Positions 1 to 8,647 of a DNA stretch of 64,000 nucleotides are shown here, one piece after another (the first letter of the stretch is position 1; each line of letters begins with the position of its first letter). The position numbers and the translations under genes were made by a program. Under the pieces are notes generated by a model. It did not search any database. It worked only from the letters and a program-made list of their open reading frames with translations, and was not told where the DNA came from. Source of the stretch: Mesorhizobium sp. 113-3-3 (GTDB lineage: Bacteria; Pseudomonadota; Alphaproteobacteria; Rhizobiales; Rhizobiaceae); the NCBI RefSeq assembly GCF_016756495.1, contig NZ_AP023243.1, positions 5,398,501 through 5,462,500 on the forward strand, in the 5' to 3' direction.

Positions 1-16
1 CTATGTCGCCTTCACC

Positions 17-760
17 ATGCCGATGCAGAAACGGCTGCGCGTGCAGGTGGGATCGATGATCGTCGCCGACACGACCAGGGCGCTGGTGCTCTACGAGAGC
101 GACCATCTGCCGGTCTACTACTTCCCGATCAGCGATGTGCGCGAAGAATTCCTGCTGCCGAGCACGACGACGACCGAAAGCCCGTTCAAGGGCGTCGCCA
201 CGCACTATTCGCTGAACACCGGCATCACGCTGGTCGAGGATGCCGCATGGCGCTATGTCGATCCGATCAAGGGATCGCCTGACCTGTCGGACTACATGTC
301 CTTCTATTGGCCCAAGATGACGCACTGGTATGAGGAGGACGAAGAGATTTTCGTCCACGCCCGCGACCCTTTCCGCCGGGTCGACTGCCTGCCCTCCTCG
401 CGGCGGGTGCAGGTCATCCTCGACGGCGAGCAGGTCGCCGATTCACGCCGTGGCGTCTTCCTGTTCGAGACCGGCCATCCGGTGCGCCACTATCTGCCGA
501 TCTCCGACACGCGCCTCGATATGTTCGCACCCAGCCGATACATTTCGCGCTGCCCCTACAAGGGCATCTCCAACTACTATCACGTGACCACGCCCAAGAA
601 GCGGCACGAGAACCTCGTCTGGTACTATCCCGAGCCGGTGCACGAGGCCGAGCGCATCAAGGGCCTGGTCTGCTTCCATCACGAACTGGTCGACAAGATC
701 TTGGTCGATGGCGTTGAAATCCCGAAGGAATTCACGGCCGCCTCGAGCGGTTACTTCTGA
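17..760 (+). CDS. DUF427 domain protein, two tandem domains, possibly missing its true start
   Basis: The protein carries two copies of the DUF427 fold, roughly residues 1-110 and 120-235. Each has the same order of landmarks: a strand ending in VADT or VADS before an R-rich turn, then PVYYFPISD or PVRHYLPISD, then a PYKG/PFKG turn. Function of DUF427 proteins is not established. The reading frame stays open to the left edge of the window, so the real start may lie before base 1; the ATG at 17 is only the first one inside the window. The next gene, an SDR dehydrogenase, follows after about 90 bases on the same strand, so the two may be co-transcribed. Confidence 0.7.
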   Translation: MPMQKRLRVQVGSMIVADTTRALVLYESDHLPVYYFPISDVREEFLLPSTTTTESPFKGVATHYSLNTGITLVEDAAWRYVDPIKGSPDLSDYMSFYWPKMTHWYEEDEEIFVHARDPFRRVDCLPSSRRVQVILDGEQVADSRRGVFLFETGHPVRHYLPISDTRLDMFAPSRYISRCPYKGISNYYHVTTPKKRHENLVWYYPEPVHEAERIKGLVCFHHELVDKILVDGVEIPKEFTAASSGYF

Positions 761-851
761 GCATCGCCGCTCCCTTGATCGGCTCGCGCGCTGAGCGCTT
801 GATCGAACCATAGCGTAGCGCATACCCTCCCTGCTTCAGGGAGGGCTATCG

Positions 852-1616
852 ATGGATCTTTTCAAGCTGGACGGCAATGTCGCACTGGTCACTGGTGCCG
901 GCAGTGGCATTGGCCAGGCGATCGCAATCGGATTGGCCGAGGCGGGAGCCGACGTCGCCTGTTTCGGTCATGCATCGAAAGGCGGGCTGGAAGAAACCGC
1001 GCACCAAATCGCGGCGCTTGGCCGCAAGGCTTTGGTGCTGACCGGAACAGTCACCTCGCAGAGCGATCTGGCGGCGGCAATCGACCGCGTCGAGGCCGAA
1101 CTCGGTGCGTTGACCGTCGCCGTCAACAATGCCGGCATCGCCGGTTCGGAACCGGCCGAGACCTTGTCGCTCGAGACATGGCAGAAGGTGCACGAGGTCA
1201 ACGTCGCCGGCGTGTTTCTGTCCTGTCAGGCCGAGGCCCGCAAGATGCTGGCGCGTCGCAAAGGCTCGATCATCAACATCGCCTCGATGTCCGGCACCAT
1301 CGTCAATCGCGGATTGACGCAAGCGCACTACAACTCCTCGAAAGCCGCCGTCATCCACATGTCGAAGAGCCTTGCCATGGAGTGGGCTGATCGCGGACTG
1401 CGCGTCAATGTCGTCAGTCCCGGCTACACGCTGACGCCGATGAACAAGCGGCCCGAAGTGGCGGAGGAGATCAAGATCTTCAAGCGCGACACGCCGATGG
1501 GGCGCATGGCCGCGCCGGAGGAAATGGTCGGGCCGACGGTGTTCCTGGCCAGCCGCGCATCGAGCTTCGTCACCGGCCTCGACCTGATCGTCGATGGCGG
1601 CTACGTCTGCTGGTAG
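852..1616 (+). CDS. SDR family NAD(P)-dependent oxidoreductase
   Basis: This is a 254-residue classical short-chain dehydrogenase. The Rossmann glycine motif TGAGSGIG is at residues 14-21, the NNAG motif at 92-95, the catalytic Ser near 145, and the YxxxK pair at Tyr160 and Lys164. The C-terminus ends in the usual VDGGY segment. A GGGAGGG-type ribosome site precedes the ATG. The substrate cannot be read from the sequence; sugar alcohols, 3-oxoacyl compounds and hydroxy acids are all possible for this subfamily. It follows the DUF427 gene on the same strand and is separated from the methylamine locus by a 420-base gap, so it need not belong to that pathway. Confidence 0.9.
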   Translation: MDLFKLDGNVALVTGAGSGIGQAIAIGLAEAGADVACFGHASKGGLEETAHQIAALGRKALVLTGTVTSQSDLAAAIDRVEAELGALTVAVNNAGIAGSEPAETLSLETWQKVHEVNVAGVFLSCQAEARKMLARRKGSIINIASMSGTIVNRGLTQAHYNSSKAAVIHMSKSLAMEWADRGLRVNVVSPGYTLTPMNKRPEVAEEIKIFKRDTPMGRMAAPEEMVGPTVFLASRASSFVTGLDLIVDGGYVCW

Positions 1617-2037
1617 GACCGCATCGCGCGGAACTTTGCCTGCAGTCTGAATTTGTGCATCCGCGAAGCGTTAGTCGTTGCGCGAGATGAACGTTGGTAT
1701 ATATAATTTCACCCTATGAAACGGGTTGGCGAGAAGGGGCTTGCCATGCCGACAGCCGAGATCATGGGACCTTGATGGCTCGCACCTTGCAGGGCGCCGC
1801 AAGACTGACAATTGATCCGCAGACGATCGCTCCATCAGCGGTCTGTCGGCAGCCATGACGCGGGCGGCATATTCCCTCCTCACGAGAATTGAGCACCAAC
1901 TTGCCTGCGCCGGCCAACGCCAGCGCGACAATTTCGGCGCCGACGGCCTTGCGCAGCGAACAACCTATCCAACACAATCAAGAAAAGCCGCAAGAAGGGA
2001 ACGACCGATAACCGTCACAGCTTGAAGGAGAACAAGC
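1617..2037 (+). other. 420-base gene-free stretch, probable long leader of tmoX
   Basis: No convincing gene is seen on either strand. It holds a promoter-like block near 1678-1722 (separate entry). After that comes about 315 bases of sequence with only a very short frame, ATG at 1716 to TGA at 1773. A good ribosome site (AAGGAGAA) stands just before the tmoX ATG at 2038. If the promoter call is right, the tmoX messenger has an unusually long untranslated leader. Confidence 0.5.
1678..1722 (+). promoter_or_regulatory. Candidate sigma-70 promoter with overlapping operator, tmoX side
   Basis: A TATAAT hexamer lies at 1702-1707, with TTGCGC at 1678-1683 and an 18-base spacer. Overlapping and following the -10 is the inverted repeat TTTCA-CCCTA-TGAAA (1707-1721), related to but more closely spaced than the repeats in front of tmm, dmmD, tdm and the XRE-cupin regulator. 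It lies more than 300 bases from tmoX, which weakens the assignment. Confidence 0.45.
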
Positions 2038-3012
2038 ATGTCACTTCGCAGTCGAGTTTCGAAACTATCGATGGGCGCCGTCGCGCTCGCGACATTAAGC
2101 CTGCTGACACCTTCCGCCCAAGCCGCCGCGCCGGAATCCAACGACCCGATCAAGATCGCGCTGTTCGACTGGACCAGCGTCAATCTCAACGCCAAGATCC
2201 TTGGCGGCATCCTGGAAAAGCTCGGCTATACCGTCGAATATCCGACCGCCGATTACCTCTCCAGCCTGACCACCGGCCTCACCAATGGCGACCTCGATGT
2301 CGGGCTGGAATTCTGGGACACCACTGCCGGCGAAGCGATGAAAGCCTCCGACGCCACCGGCCAGACCGAACGGCTGGGCAAGCTCGGCCCGAAGGCCAAG
2401 TAGGAATGGTGGTTTCCCGAATACATGAAGGAGAAATGCCCTGGCCTGCCCAATTGGGAAGCGCTGAAGGATCCGAAATGCGCGGAGGCTTTTTCGACGG
2501 CGGAGACCGCACCGAAGGGACGCTATCTCGGCGGCCCGGTGACCTGGGAAGGCTTTGACGACGAGCGCGTCGCGGCGCTGAAACTGCCCTTCACCGTCAT
2601 CCATGCCGGCACCGATGCGGCGATGTTCGCCGAGCTGGACTCAGCCTACCAGCGCAAGGCGCCGATCATGCTGTGGATCTATTCGCCGCACTGGGCGCCA
2701 GCCAAGTACAAGGGCGAATGGGTGCAATTCCCCGAATACACGCCCGAGTGCTACAACGACCCGAAATGGGGCACCAACCCCGACGCCAAATATGATTGCG
2801 GCAAGCCGCATGGCGAGATCTGGAAATATGCCTGGAACGGCATGAAGGACAAATGGCCGGTCGCGTACAAGGTGGCCAAGGCCTACACGATCGACACCGA
2901 CGAACTCAACAAGATGAGCGGCGATGTCGACCTCAACGGCAAGACGCCGGAAGAGGTCGCCGCCGCCTGGATCGCCGCGCACGAGGCCGACTGGAAAGCC
3001 TGGGCGCAGTGA
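2038..3012 (+). pseudogene. tmoX: TMAO/glycine-betaine-type ABC substrate-binding protein, interrupted by in-frame TAG
   Basis: This is a periplasmic binding protein of the OpuAC/ProX fold, expected to bind trimethylamine N-oxide or a related quaternary amine. It begins with a clear signal peptide (positive start, hydrophobic core, SAQA-A cleavage region). Codon 122 is TAG (2401-2403); the same frame then runs on without interruption to TGA at 3010-3012, and the downstream half keeps the Trp-rich binding-protein sequence (EWWFPEYM, LWIYSPHW, WGTNPD). A single base change, for example GAG to TAG, would explain it. No ribosome site precedes the next ATG at 2425, and a second fragment would lack a signal peptide. 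TmoW and TmoV homologues follow immediately. The name rests on this neighbourhood and on tmm/tdm nearby. Either a real null mutation or a sequence error is possible. Confidence 0.85.
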
Positions 3013-3031
3013 TCGTTCCGACTGGAAAAAC

Positions 3032-3060
3032 GGGGCCCGGCCGTTGATCGGCCGGGTCTC
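3032..3060 (+). terminator. Strong stem-loop between tmoX and tmoW
   Basis: GGGGCCCGGCCG (3032-3043) and CGGCCGGGTCTC (3049-3060) pair over 12 positions, two of them G-U, around a 5-base loop. No T-run follows, so this is more likely a processing or partial-attenuation hairpin, as is common after binding-protein genes, than a full terminator. Confidence 0.65.
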
Positions 3061-3089
3061 AAGTCTTGATGTTCCAGAAGGACGATTGG

Positions 3090-4163
3090 ATGACGACTGA
3101 ACAGGGATCGGCCCAGCCGGGCACGGGTAGCCGTCCGGTCAAACTTGCCTGCCGCAATGTCTGGAAGCTGTTCGGGGCGAATGCGGCCAGTTTCATCCGC
3201 GAGCGCGACGGCAAGGCCAGCATGGCCGATGTCACTGCTGCCGGGCTGGTCGGTGCGGTGCGCGCCGTCGACCTCGAAATCCGCCAGGGCGAGATCTTCA
3301 TCATCATGGGCCTGTCGGGCTCCGGCAAATCGACGCTGGTACGCTGCATGTCGCGGCTGGTCGAGCCGAGCCACGGCAAGGTCGAGTTCGAAGGCAAGGA
3401 CCTGCTCAAGATTTCCGATGCGGCACTGATCGAACTCAGGCGCCATCGCATGGGCATGGTGTTCCAGAATTTCGCGCTGCTGCCGCATCTCAACGTGCTC
3501 GACAACATCGCCTTTCCCTTAAGCATCCAGGGGCAGGACCGGGCAACGCGCGAGGCGCGCGCCCGCGAGGTCATCGAACTTGTCGGCTTGCGCGGCCGCG
3601 AGCATTTCTATCCGCGCGAATTGTCCGGCGGCCAGCAGCAGCGGGTCGGCATCGCCCGCAGCCTCGCGACAAAACCGGAAATCTGGTTCCTCGACGAGCC
3701 GTTCTCGGCGCTCGATCCGCTGATCCGCCGCGAGATGCAGGATGAGTTGATGCGGCTGCAGACCATGCTGCACAAGACCATCGTCTTCATCACCCATGAT
3801 TTCGACGAGGCGATAAGGCTCGCCGACCGCATCGCCATCATGAAGGATGGCGAGGTCATCCAGATCGGCACCCCGGAGGAACTGGTGATCAACCCGGCGA
3901 CCGACTATGTCGCCGAATTCACCCGCGACGTCGACCGCGCCAAGGTGATTTCCGCGCGCAGCCTGATGCGCGCCTGCGATGGGTCGGAGCATGGCGGCAC
4001 GGTTTCACCGGATGCCAAGATCGCCAGCTTCTCGGCCAGCATCGTTTCCGCCGGCAAGCCGTTCGCGGTGGTCAACGGAACCGGCAAGCCGATCGGTGAA
4101 GTGACGCCGCAAGCGGTGATCGATCTGCTGGCCGGCATCGAACGCGCGAGGGCCGGCGCATGA
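3090..4163 (+). CDS. tmoW: Quaternary amine/TMAO ABC transporter ATP-binding protein
   Basis: This is an ATPase of the glycine betaine/proline family. It has Walker A GLSGSGKST, the signature LSGGQQQRVGIARS, Walker B WFLDEPFSALD and the switch His in ITHDFDEA. An N-terminal extension of about 40 residues and a C-terminal tail of about 80 residues after the nucleotide domain fit the OpuAA/ProV type. I chose ATG 3090 because AGAAGGA lies at a proper distance before it; TTG 3066 and ATG 3069 are in frame upstream but have no ribosome site. The stop overlaps the permease start (ATGA), so the two are translationally coupled. In roseobacters the equivalent gene next to tmm/tdm is tmoW, which imports TMAO; that specificity is inferred here. 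Confidence 0.9.
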   Translation: MTTEQGSAQPGTGSRPVKLACRNVWKLFGANAASFIRERDGKASMADVTAAGLVGAVRAVDLEIRQGEIFIIMGLSGSGKSTLVRCMSRLVEPSHGKVEFEGKDLLKISDAALIELRRHRMGMVFQNFALLPHLNVLDNIAFPLSIQGQDRATREARAREVIELVGLRGREHFYPRELSGGQQQRVGIARSLATKPEIWFLDEPFSALDPLIRREMQDELMRLQTMLHKTIVFITHDFDEAIRLADRIAIMKDGEVIQIGTPEELVINPATDYVAEFTRDVDRAKVISARSLMRACDGSEHGGTVSPDAKIASFSASIVSAGKPFAVVNGTGKPIGEVTPQAVIDLLAGIERARAGA

Positions 4164-6139
4164 CGGTGACGGCAAGCGCCAGCGAGCCAAGGCCACCGCT
4201 TCAGCGTTGGCTGCTTGTCTGGGCGCTTGCCCTTGCCGCCGTGCTCGTCATGTTCCTGCTGCAGGACATGGTCCCCTGGGCTGTCGACTATCCGGAGAGC
4301 GCCGTCGTGCCGGTCGCCGACTGGGTCAGTGCGCTGATGGGCTGGATCAAATCGAACCTGTCGTGGTTGACGCGCTCGATCACCGCGGTGCTCGGCGTGC
4401 CGCTCGATTTCGCGCTCAATCTGTTGGCCAAGAATTTCAAGATCGGCCACGGCGCGGACGCCTATGTCCTGCCGCGCCTGTCCTGGGTCGGGGTGTGCGC
4501 TGTCGCCTTCCTCGCCGGCCATGCCGTGGGCTGTCGCAAACTCTGCCTGCTGGTCGGCGGCTGTTTCCTCTACATCGCTCTGTTCGGCCAATGGACCAGC
4601 GCCATGCTGACGCTGGCGCTGATCTCGATCGCCGTGCCGTTCTGCATCGTCACCGGGCTGTTCGCCGGCATCTGGGCCTGGCGCAAGCCGTGGGCGGAAA
4701 GGCTGATCGTCTCCCCTGCCCTCGACCTGATGCAGACGATCCCGACCTTCGCCTATCTGATCCCGATGCTGCTCCTGTTCGGCAACAGCCCGGTGTCCGC
4801 AATGATCGCCACCGCCATCTTCGCCACGCCGCCGATGGTGCGGGCGACGATGCTGGGCCTGACGCGGGTGCCGCTGGAGATCGGCGAGTTCAGCGACATG
4901 GCCGGCTGCACGGCGCGGCAGAAACTGTGGCGGGTGCTGCTGCCCTCTGCGCGGCCGACGCTGATGGTCGGCGTCAACCAGGTGATCATGCTGGCGTTGA
5001 ACATGGTCATCATCGCCTCGATGATCGGCGCCGGCGGCCTCGGCTATGACGTGCTCCTGGCGCTGCGCGCGCTGAAGGTCGGCGAAGCCATGGAAGCCGG
5101 TCTCGCCATCGTCGCGCTGGCCATCGCGCTCGACCGGCTGAGCCAGGCCATCGCGCACAAACAGGCAAAGGGCCACGTTCATCAGGCAGTGCGCTCCGGC
5201 TTCTGGCGGCGCTACCCCAATCTGACGTTGGCCATCGCCATCCTTGCCGTCACCACGCTGCTCGGGCTGTTCGTGCCGGCCTTCGCGGCGGTGCCGAAGG
5301 TCATCACCTTCACCACCGCGCCCCTTTGGAAGGCGGCGGTGAACTGGGTGACGATCAACTTCTTCGATGCGATCGAAGCCTTTCGCGTGGCGCTGATCCT
5401 CAATGTGCTCAACCCGGTGCGCGCCTTCTGCGAAGGCTTTCCGTGGCTGGGCGCGGTGTTCCTGCTCGGCCTTGCCGGCTATCAGCTTTCGGGCCTCCGC
5501 CTCGCGGCGCTGGTCGCCGCGCTGACCGCCTTCTGCGCCATCACTGGGCTGTGGGAAAAAACCATGGCGACGGTCTATCTCTGCGGCATCTCGGCCTTCA
5601 TCGCCTGCCTGATCGGCATCCCGATCGGACTGATGGCGGCGCGCAGCGACCGTTTCGAGAAGATCGTCACGCCGATCATCGACACGCTGCAGGTGCTGCC
5701 GTCCTTCTGCTTCATCATTCCGGTGGTGATGCTGTTCCGCGTCGGCGATGTCACCGCCATGATCGCGACGATCGCCTTCGCCGTGGTGCCGGCGATCCGC
5801 TACACCAATCACGGCATCAGGCAGGTGCCGCCGGCGCTGATCGAGGCGGCCAAGGTGTCGGGCTGCACGCCGCGCCAGACCTTCTTCCGGGTGCAATTGC
5901 CGCTGGCGCTCCCCGAAATCATGCTCGGCGTCAACCAGACCATCCTGATGGCGCTGGCGATGATCATCATCTGCGCCATGGTCGGCACGCGCGACCTCGG
6001 CCAGGAGGTGTTCATCGCGCTGTCCAAGGCCGATTCCGGCCGCGGCATCGTCGCGGGCCTGGCCATCGCCTTCATCGGCATCGTCGCCGACCGGCTGTTC
6101 AACGCCTGGACGGCGAAGGCTCGGGCAAGGCTGGGATAG
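4160..6139 (+). CDS. tmoV: TMAO/glycine-betaine-type ABC permease with two fused permease domains
   Basis: At 659 residues this is twice the usual size. It contains two binding-protein-dependent permease units, roughly residues 20-340 and 350-659. Each carries its own EAA-type coupling loop: AGCTARQKLWRVLLPSARP in the first and SGCTPRQTFFRVQLPLALP in the second, each followed by a VGVNQ or LGVNQ helix. The fusion explains why no second permease gene is present. It overlaps tmoW by 4 bases and converges on tmm, with only 20 bases between the stop codons. Duplicated, fused permeases of this size are known for the TMAO transporter TmoV; choline or betaine transport is the alternative. Confidence 0.88.
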   Translation: MTVTASASEPRPPLQRWLLVWALALAAVLVMFLLQDMVPWAVDYPESAVVPVADWVSALMGWIKSNLSWLTRSITAVLGVPLDFALNLLAKNFKIGHGADAYVLPRLSWVGVCAVAFLAGHAVGCRKLCLLVGGCFLYIALFGQWTSAMLTLALISIAVPFCIVTGLFAGIWAWRKPWAERLIVSPALDLMQTIPTFAYLIPMLLLFGNSPVSAMIATAIFATPPMVRATMLGLTRVPLEIGEFSDMAGCTARQKLWRVLLPSARPTLMVGVNQVIMLALNMVIIASMIGAGGLGYDVLLALRALKVGEAMEAGLAIVALAIALDRLSQAIAHKQAKGHVHQAVRSGFWRRYPNLTLAIAILAVTTLLGLFVPAFAAVPKVITFTTAPLWKAAVNWVTINFFDAIEAFRVALILNVLNPVRAFCEGFPWLGAVFLLGLAGYQLSGLRLAALVAALTAFCAITGLWEKTMATVYLCGISAFIACLIGIPIGLMAARSDRFEKIVTPIIDTLQVLPSFCFIIPVVMLFRVGDVTAMIATIAFAVVPAIRYTNHGIRQVPPALIEAAKVSGCTPRQTFFRVQLPLALPEIMLGVNQTILMALAMIIICAMVGTRDLGQEVFIALSKADSGRGIVAGLAIAFIGIVADRLFNAWTAKARARLG

Positions 6140-6158
6140 GCAGGACGATGCGCCGCGG

Positions 6159-7517
6159 CTATTCCGCCGCGACGCCCTTCACCTCGAGATAGCTCTCCAT
6201 GGAATCGTCCAGCGCCTGCAGCCAGGGTGTATGGTGCAGCGGCGCCATGGTGCCGGTCATCAGTGAACGGTAGGCGTGGTCGCGGAAGCTCATAATGTCT
6301 TCCGCCTTGTGGTGTTCCCACTCCATGAAGGTCTGGTTGACCGCCTCGACGTCGAAGCCGGGATAGTCGGTCTGGTCCATCAATTCCTTGGTGTAGTCGC
6401 CCTGGAACCAGATCATCTGCTCGGCGTCTTCCAGCGTTTCCTCACGCGCCCGCCACTTGGCGCCGTGCGCGGCCATCGCCTCGGCGGAGGGCAGCTTGAT
6501 GCGGCCCATGATGACATCGCGGGCAAACCAGGCCTGCGCGTCAAACATGTTGAAGGTGTAGAACTGGTCCTGCATGCCGATATAGGAGAGCTTCGGGTTC
6601 TTCTCCCAGACGACGCCTTCATAGAGGTCGAGCGGCCACATGCGGTTGGCGGTCTTGAGCTTGAGGTCGTCGGTGAGGAACGGGAAGGAATGCAGATAGC
6701 CGGTGCACAGGATGATGGCGTCGACATCCTTGGTGGTGCCGTCCTTGAAGTGGGCGGTCTTGCCGACGACCTTCTGCAGCAGCGGCACCTCTTTCCAGTT
6801 CTCCGGCCATTTGAAGCCCATCGGCTTCGAGCGATAGCTGGAGGTGATGGATTTGGCGCCGTATTTGTAGCATTGCGAGCCGATATCCTCGGCCGAATAG
6901 GAGCGGCCGATGATCAGGATGTCCTTGCCCTTGAACTCCATCGCGTCGCGGAAATCATGGCTGTGCAGGATGCGGCCGTTGAAGGTCGAAAAGCCCTCGA
7001 AATAGGGCACGTTGGGGACCGAGAAATGCCCGGAGGCGACGACGACATTGTCGAACTCTTCGGAATAGGTGACGTCGTTGGTGCGGTCATGCGCGGTGAC
7101 GGTGAATTTCTGGGTCTCGTCCGAGAAGGTGACCATGCGCACCGGGCTGTTGAAGCGCACCCATTTGCGCAGGCCCGATTTCTCGACGCGGCCCTTGATG
7201 TAATCCCACAGCACGGCACGCGGCGGATAGGAACCGATCGGCCGGCCGAAATGCTCCTCGAACGTGTAGTCGGCGAATTCCAGGCATTCCTTCGGGCCGT
7301 TCGACCACAGGTAGCGGTACATCGAGCCGTGCACGGGATCGCCATGCTCGTCGAGGCCGGTGCGCCAGGTGTAGTTCCACAGGCCGCCCCAATCCGACTG
7401 CTTTTCGAAGCAGACGATCTCGGGAATGTCCGCGCCCTTGTCTTGCGCCGACTTGAAGGCCCTGAGCTGTGCCAGGCCGGACGGTCCGGCGCCGATGACG
7501 GCAACACGAGTTTTCAT
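6159..7517 (-). CDS. tmm: Trimethylamine monooxygenase (flavin-containing monooxygenase)
   Basis: Tmm is a cytosolic flavin-containing monooxygenase that oxidises trimethylamine to trimethylamine N-oxide with NADPH and O2. The 452-residue sequence has the FAD motif GAGPSG at residues 9-14, the FMO fingerprint [11 protein letters not shown] near residue 165 and the NADPH-site region [12 protein letters not shown] near 205. Long stretches match my memory of the Methylophaga/Roseovarius Tmm proteins ([45 protein letters not shown]). I start at ATG 7517 because GAGGAGG precedes it; an in-frame extension upstream has no support. A TTTCAC-type repeat (7559-7575) lies 42 bases upstream. It is divergent from the XRE-cupin regulator. 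Confidence 0.93.
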   Translation of the reverse strand: MKTRVAVIGAGPSGLAQLRAFKSAQDKGADIPEIVCFEKQSDWGGLWNYTWRTGLDEHGDPVHGSMYRYLWSNGPKECLEFADYTFEEHFGRPIGSYPPRAVLWDYIKGRVEKSGLRKWVRFNSPVRMVTFSDETQKFTVTAHDRTNDVTYSEEFDNVVVASGHFSVPNVPYFEGFSTFNGRILHSHDFRDAMEFKGKDILIIGRSYSAEDIGSQCYKYGAKSITSSYRSKPMGFKWPENWKEVPLLQKVVGKTAHFKDGTTKDVDAIILCTGYLHSFPFLTDDLKLKTANRMWPLDLYEGVVWEKNPKLSYIGMQDQFYTFNMFDAQAWFARDVIMGRIKLPSAEAMAAHGAKWRAREETLEDAEQMIWFQGDYTKELMDQTDYPGFDVEAVNQTFMEWEHHKAEDIMSFRDHAYRSLMTGTMAPLHHTPWLQALDDSMESYLEVKGVAAE

Positions 7518-7558
7518 TTGCAGGGCCTCCTCATTTTTGATTTCCCCAGCGAAACAAA

Positions 7559-7575
7559 TTTCACTGACAGTGACA
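7559..7575 (-). promoter_or_regulatory. Candidate operator in front of tmm
   Basis: On the plus strand this reads TTTCAC-TGACA-GTGACA. It contains the perfect 13-base palindrome TCACTG-A-CAGTGA. It matches in sequence and spacing the repeats before the regulator gene and tdm, and lies between the tmm start and the regulator promoter. Confidence 0.6.
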
Positions 7576-7737
7576 CTAATTGGCCCTTCGGTGCTGTCAA
7601 CAGACATCTGCAGGAACGGCGTTTGCCCGCAACGGATTCCCAGTGAAAAACCTTCGCTCGCGGAATTCATCGGATCGGCGGATCGAACTTAAGACGGCTT
7701 GCCGACACCGCCGCGCTGCTGTATCGCCAGCTGACAT

Positions 7738-7754
7738 GTTCACCTTGAGTGAAA
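7738..7754 (+). promoter_or_regulatory. Candidate autoregulatory operator of the XRE-cupin regulator
   Basis: GTTCAC-CTTGA-GTGAAA is the most symmetrical copy of the repeat found across the methylamine locus (TTCAC paired with GTGAA over a 5-base spacer). It ends 25 bases before the regulator ATG at 7780, a position that would suit repression of the regulator's own transcription. Confidence 0.6.
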
Positions 7755-7779
7755 TAAATCCGCGAAGTCCGGGGGCGAC

Positions 7780-8493
7780 ATGGCGAAAGACAGTTCCAAG
7801 ACCGGGTTTGCCGGCGCCAAGCCGAAGCCCCAGCCAAAGGTTTCGGCCGATGGAAAAACCATCCGGGCGCCGCTGACGCAGAATCCACACGCCATTCGCG
7901 ACACACGCGAGAAAGTGCTGGAGGTGGCGATCGGCCGCGAGGTGCGGGCATTCCGCAAGAAGCTCGGCATCACCGTCGCCGATCTCGCCGTCGCCACCGA
8001 CATTTCGCTCGGCATGCTGTCGAAGATCGAGAACGGCATCACCTCGCCGTCGCTGACCACGCTGCAGGCGCTGTCGCGGGCACTCGGCGTTCCCGTCACC
8101 GCCTTCTTCCGCCGCTTCGAGGAGGAACGCAGCGCCGTTTTCGTCAAGGCCGGCGAAGGCCTCGATGTCGAGCGCCGCGGCACGCGCGCCGGCCACCAGT
8201 ACAATCTGCTCGGCCATATCGGTTCCAACACCAGCGGCGTCGTCGTCGAGCCCTATCTGATCACGCTGACCGAGGATTCGGATGTGTTCCCGACCTTCCA
8301 GCATGAGGGCATGGAGTTCCTCTACATGCTGGAAGGCGAAGTCGTTTACCGGCACGGCAGCAATCTCTACCCGATGAAGCCCGGCGACAGCCTGTTCTTC
8401 GACGCCGACGCCCCGCATGGGCCGGAGCAACTGACGAAACTGCCGATGCGGTATTTGTCGATTATTTGCTATCCGCAGAACAGCGCTGGGTAA
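7780..8493 (+). CDS. XRE-family regulator with C-terminal cupin domain
   Basis: This 237-residue protein has a proline- and lysine-rich N-terminal extension of about 45 residues. A helix-turn-helix follows at about residues 50-110 (LGITVADLAVATDISLGMLS, then KIENGITSPSLTTL), then a cupin sensor domain at about 150-235 with YMLEGEVVYRHG and PGDSLFFDADAPHGPE. The architecture is that of small-molecule-responsive XRE-cupin repressors or activators such as PuuR relatives. It lies divergent from tmm inside the methylamine locus and next to the cleanest copy of the shared inverted repeat, so it is the best candidate for the pathway regulator. The inducer is unknown; a methylated amine or glutamyl derivative is a guess. 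Confidence 0.85.
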   Translation: MAKDSSKTGFAGAKPKPQPKVSADGKTIRAPLTQNPHAIRDTREKVLEVAIGREVRAFRKKLGITVADLAVATDISLGMLSKIENGITSPSLTTLQALSRALGVPVTAFFRRFEEERSAVFVKAGEGLDVERRGTRAGHQYNLLGHIGSNTSGVVVEPYLITLTEDSDVFPTFQHEGMEFLYMLEGEVVYRHGSNLYPMKPGDSLFFDADAPHGPEQLTKLPMRYLSIICYPQNSAG

Positions 8494-8635
8494 GGTGTAT
8501 TGCAATTCAGGTGAGGCCGGCCTGCAAATGGCGGCTTCCTGCGCTTCCGGTGCTCACGTACGAAAAGTACGCTCCGCTCCGGTTCTCGGAAGCCACCATT
8601 TTCGACTCGGCCTGACCTGAATATCAATACACCTT
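8492..8635. repeat. Large imperfect palindrome between two convergent genes
   Basis: About 144 bases fold on themselves. AAGGTGTATTGCAATTCAGG at the left pairs with the complement of the right end, where CCTGAATATCAATACACCTT is found. Further inside, GGCGGCTTCC pairs with GGAAGCCACC, and the core GTACGAAAAGTAC is symmetric. It overlaps the regulator's stop codon and ends just before the dmmC stop, so it probably ends transcription from both sides. Elements like this are common between rhizobial genes. Confidence 0.75.
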
Positions 8636-8647
8636 AGTCTGGACACC

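Noticed and set aside
2401..2403. TAG in tmoX read as pyrrolysine
   Set aside because: Pyrrolysine is known in methylamine methyltransferases of archaea and some bacteria, but this is a binding protein, the methylamine route here is oxidative, and no pyl genes are in view. A point mutation or sequence error is simpler.
3905..5896. 663-residue open frame on the minus strand
   Set aside because: It lies opposite tmoW-tmoV and is very rich in Arg, His, Asp and Gln, the usual look of the reverse strand of a GC-rich gene. No ribosome site or family match.
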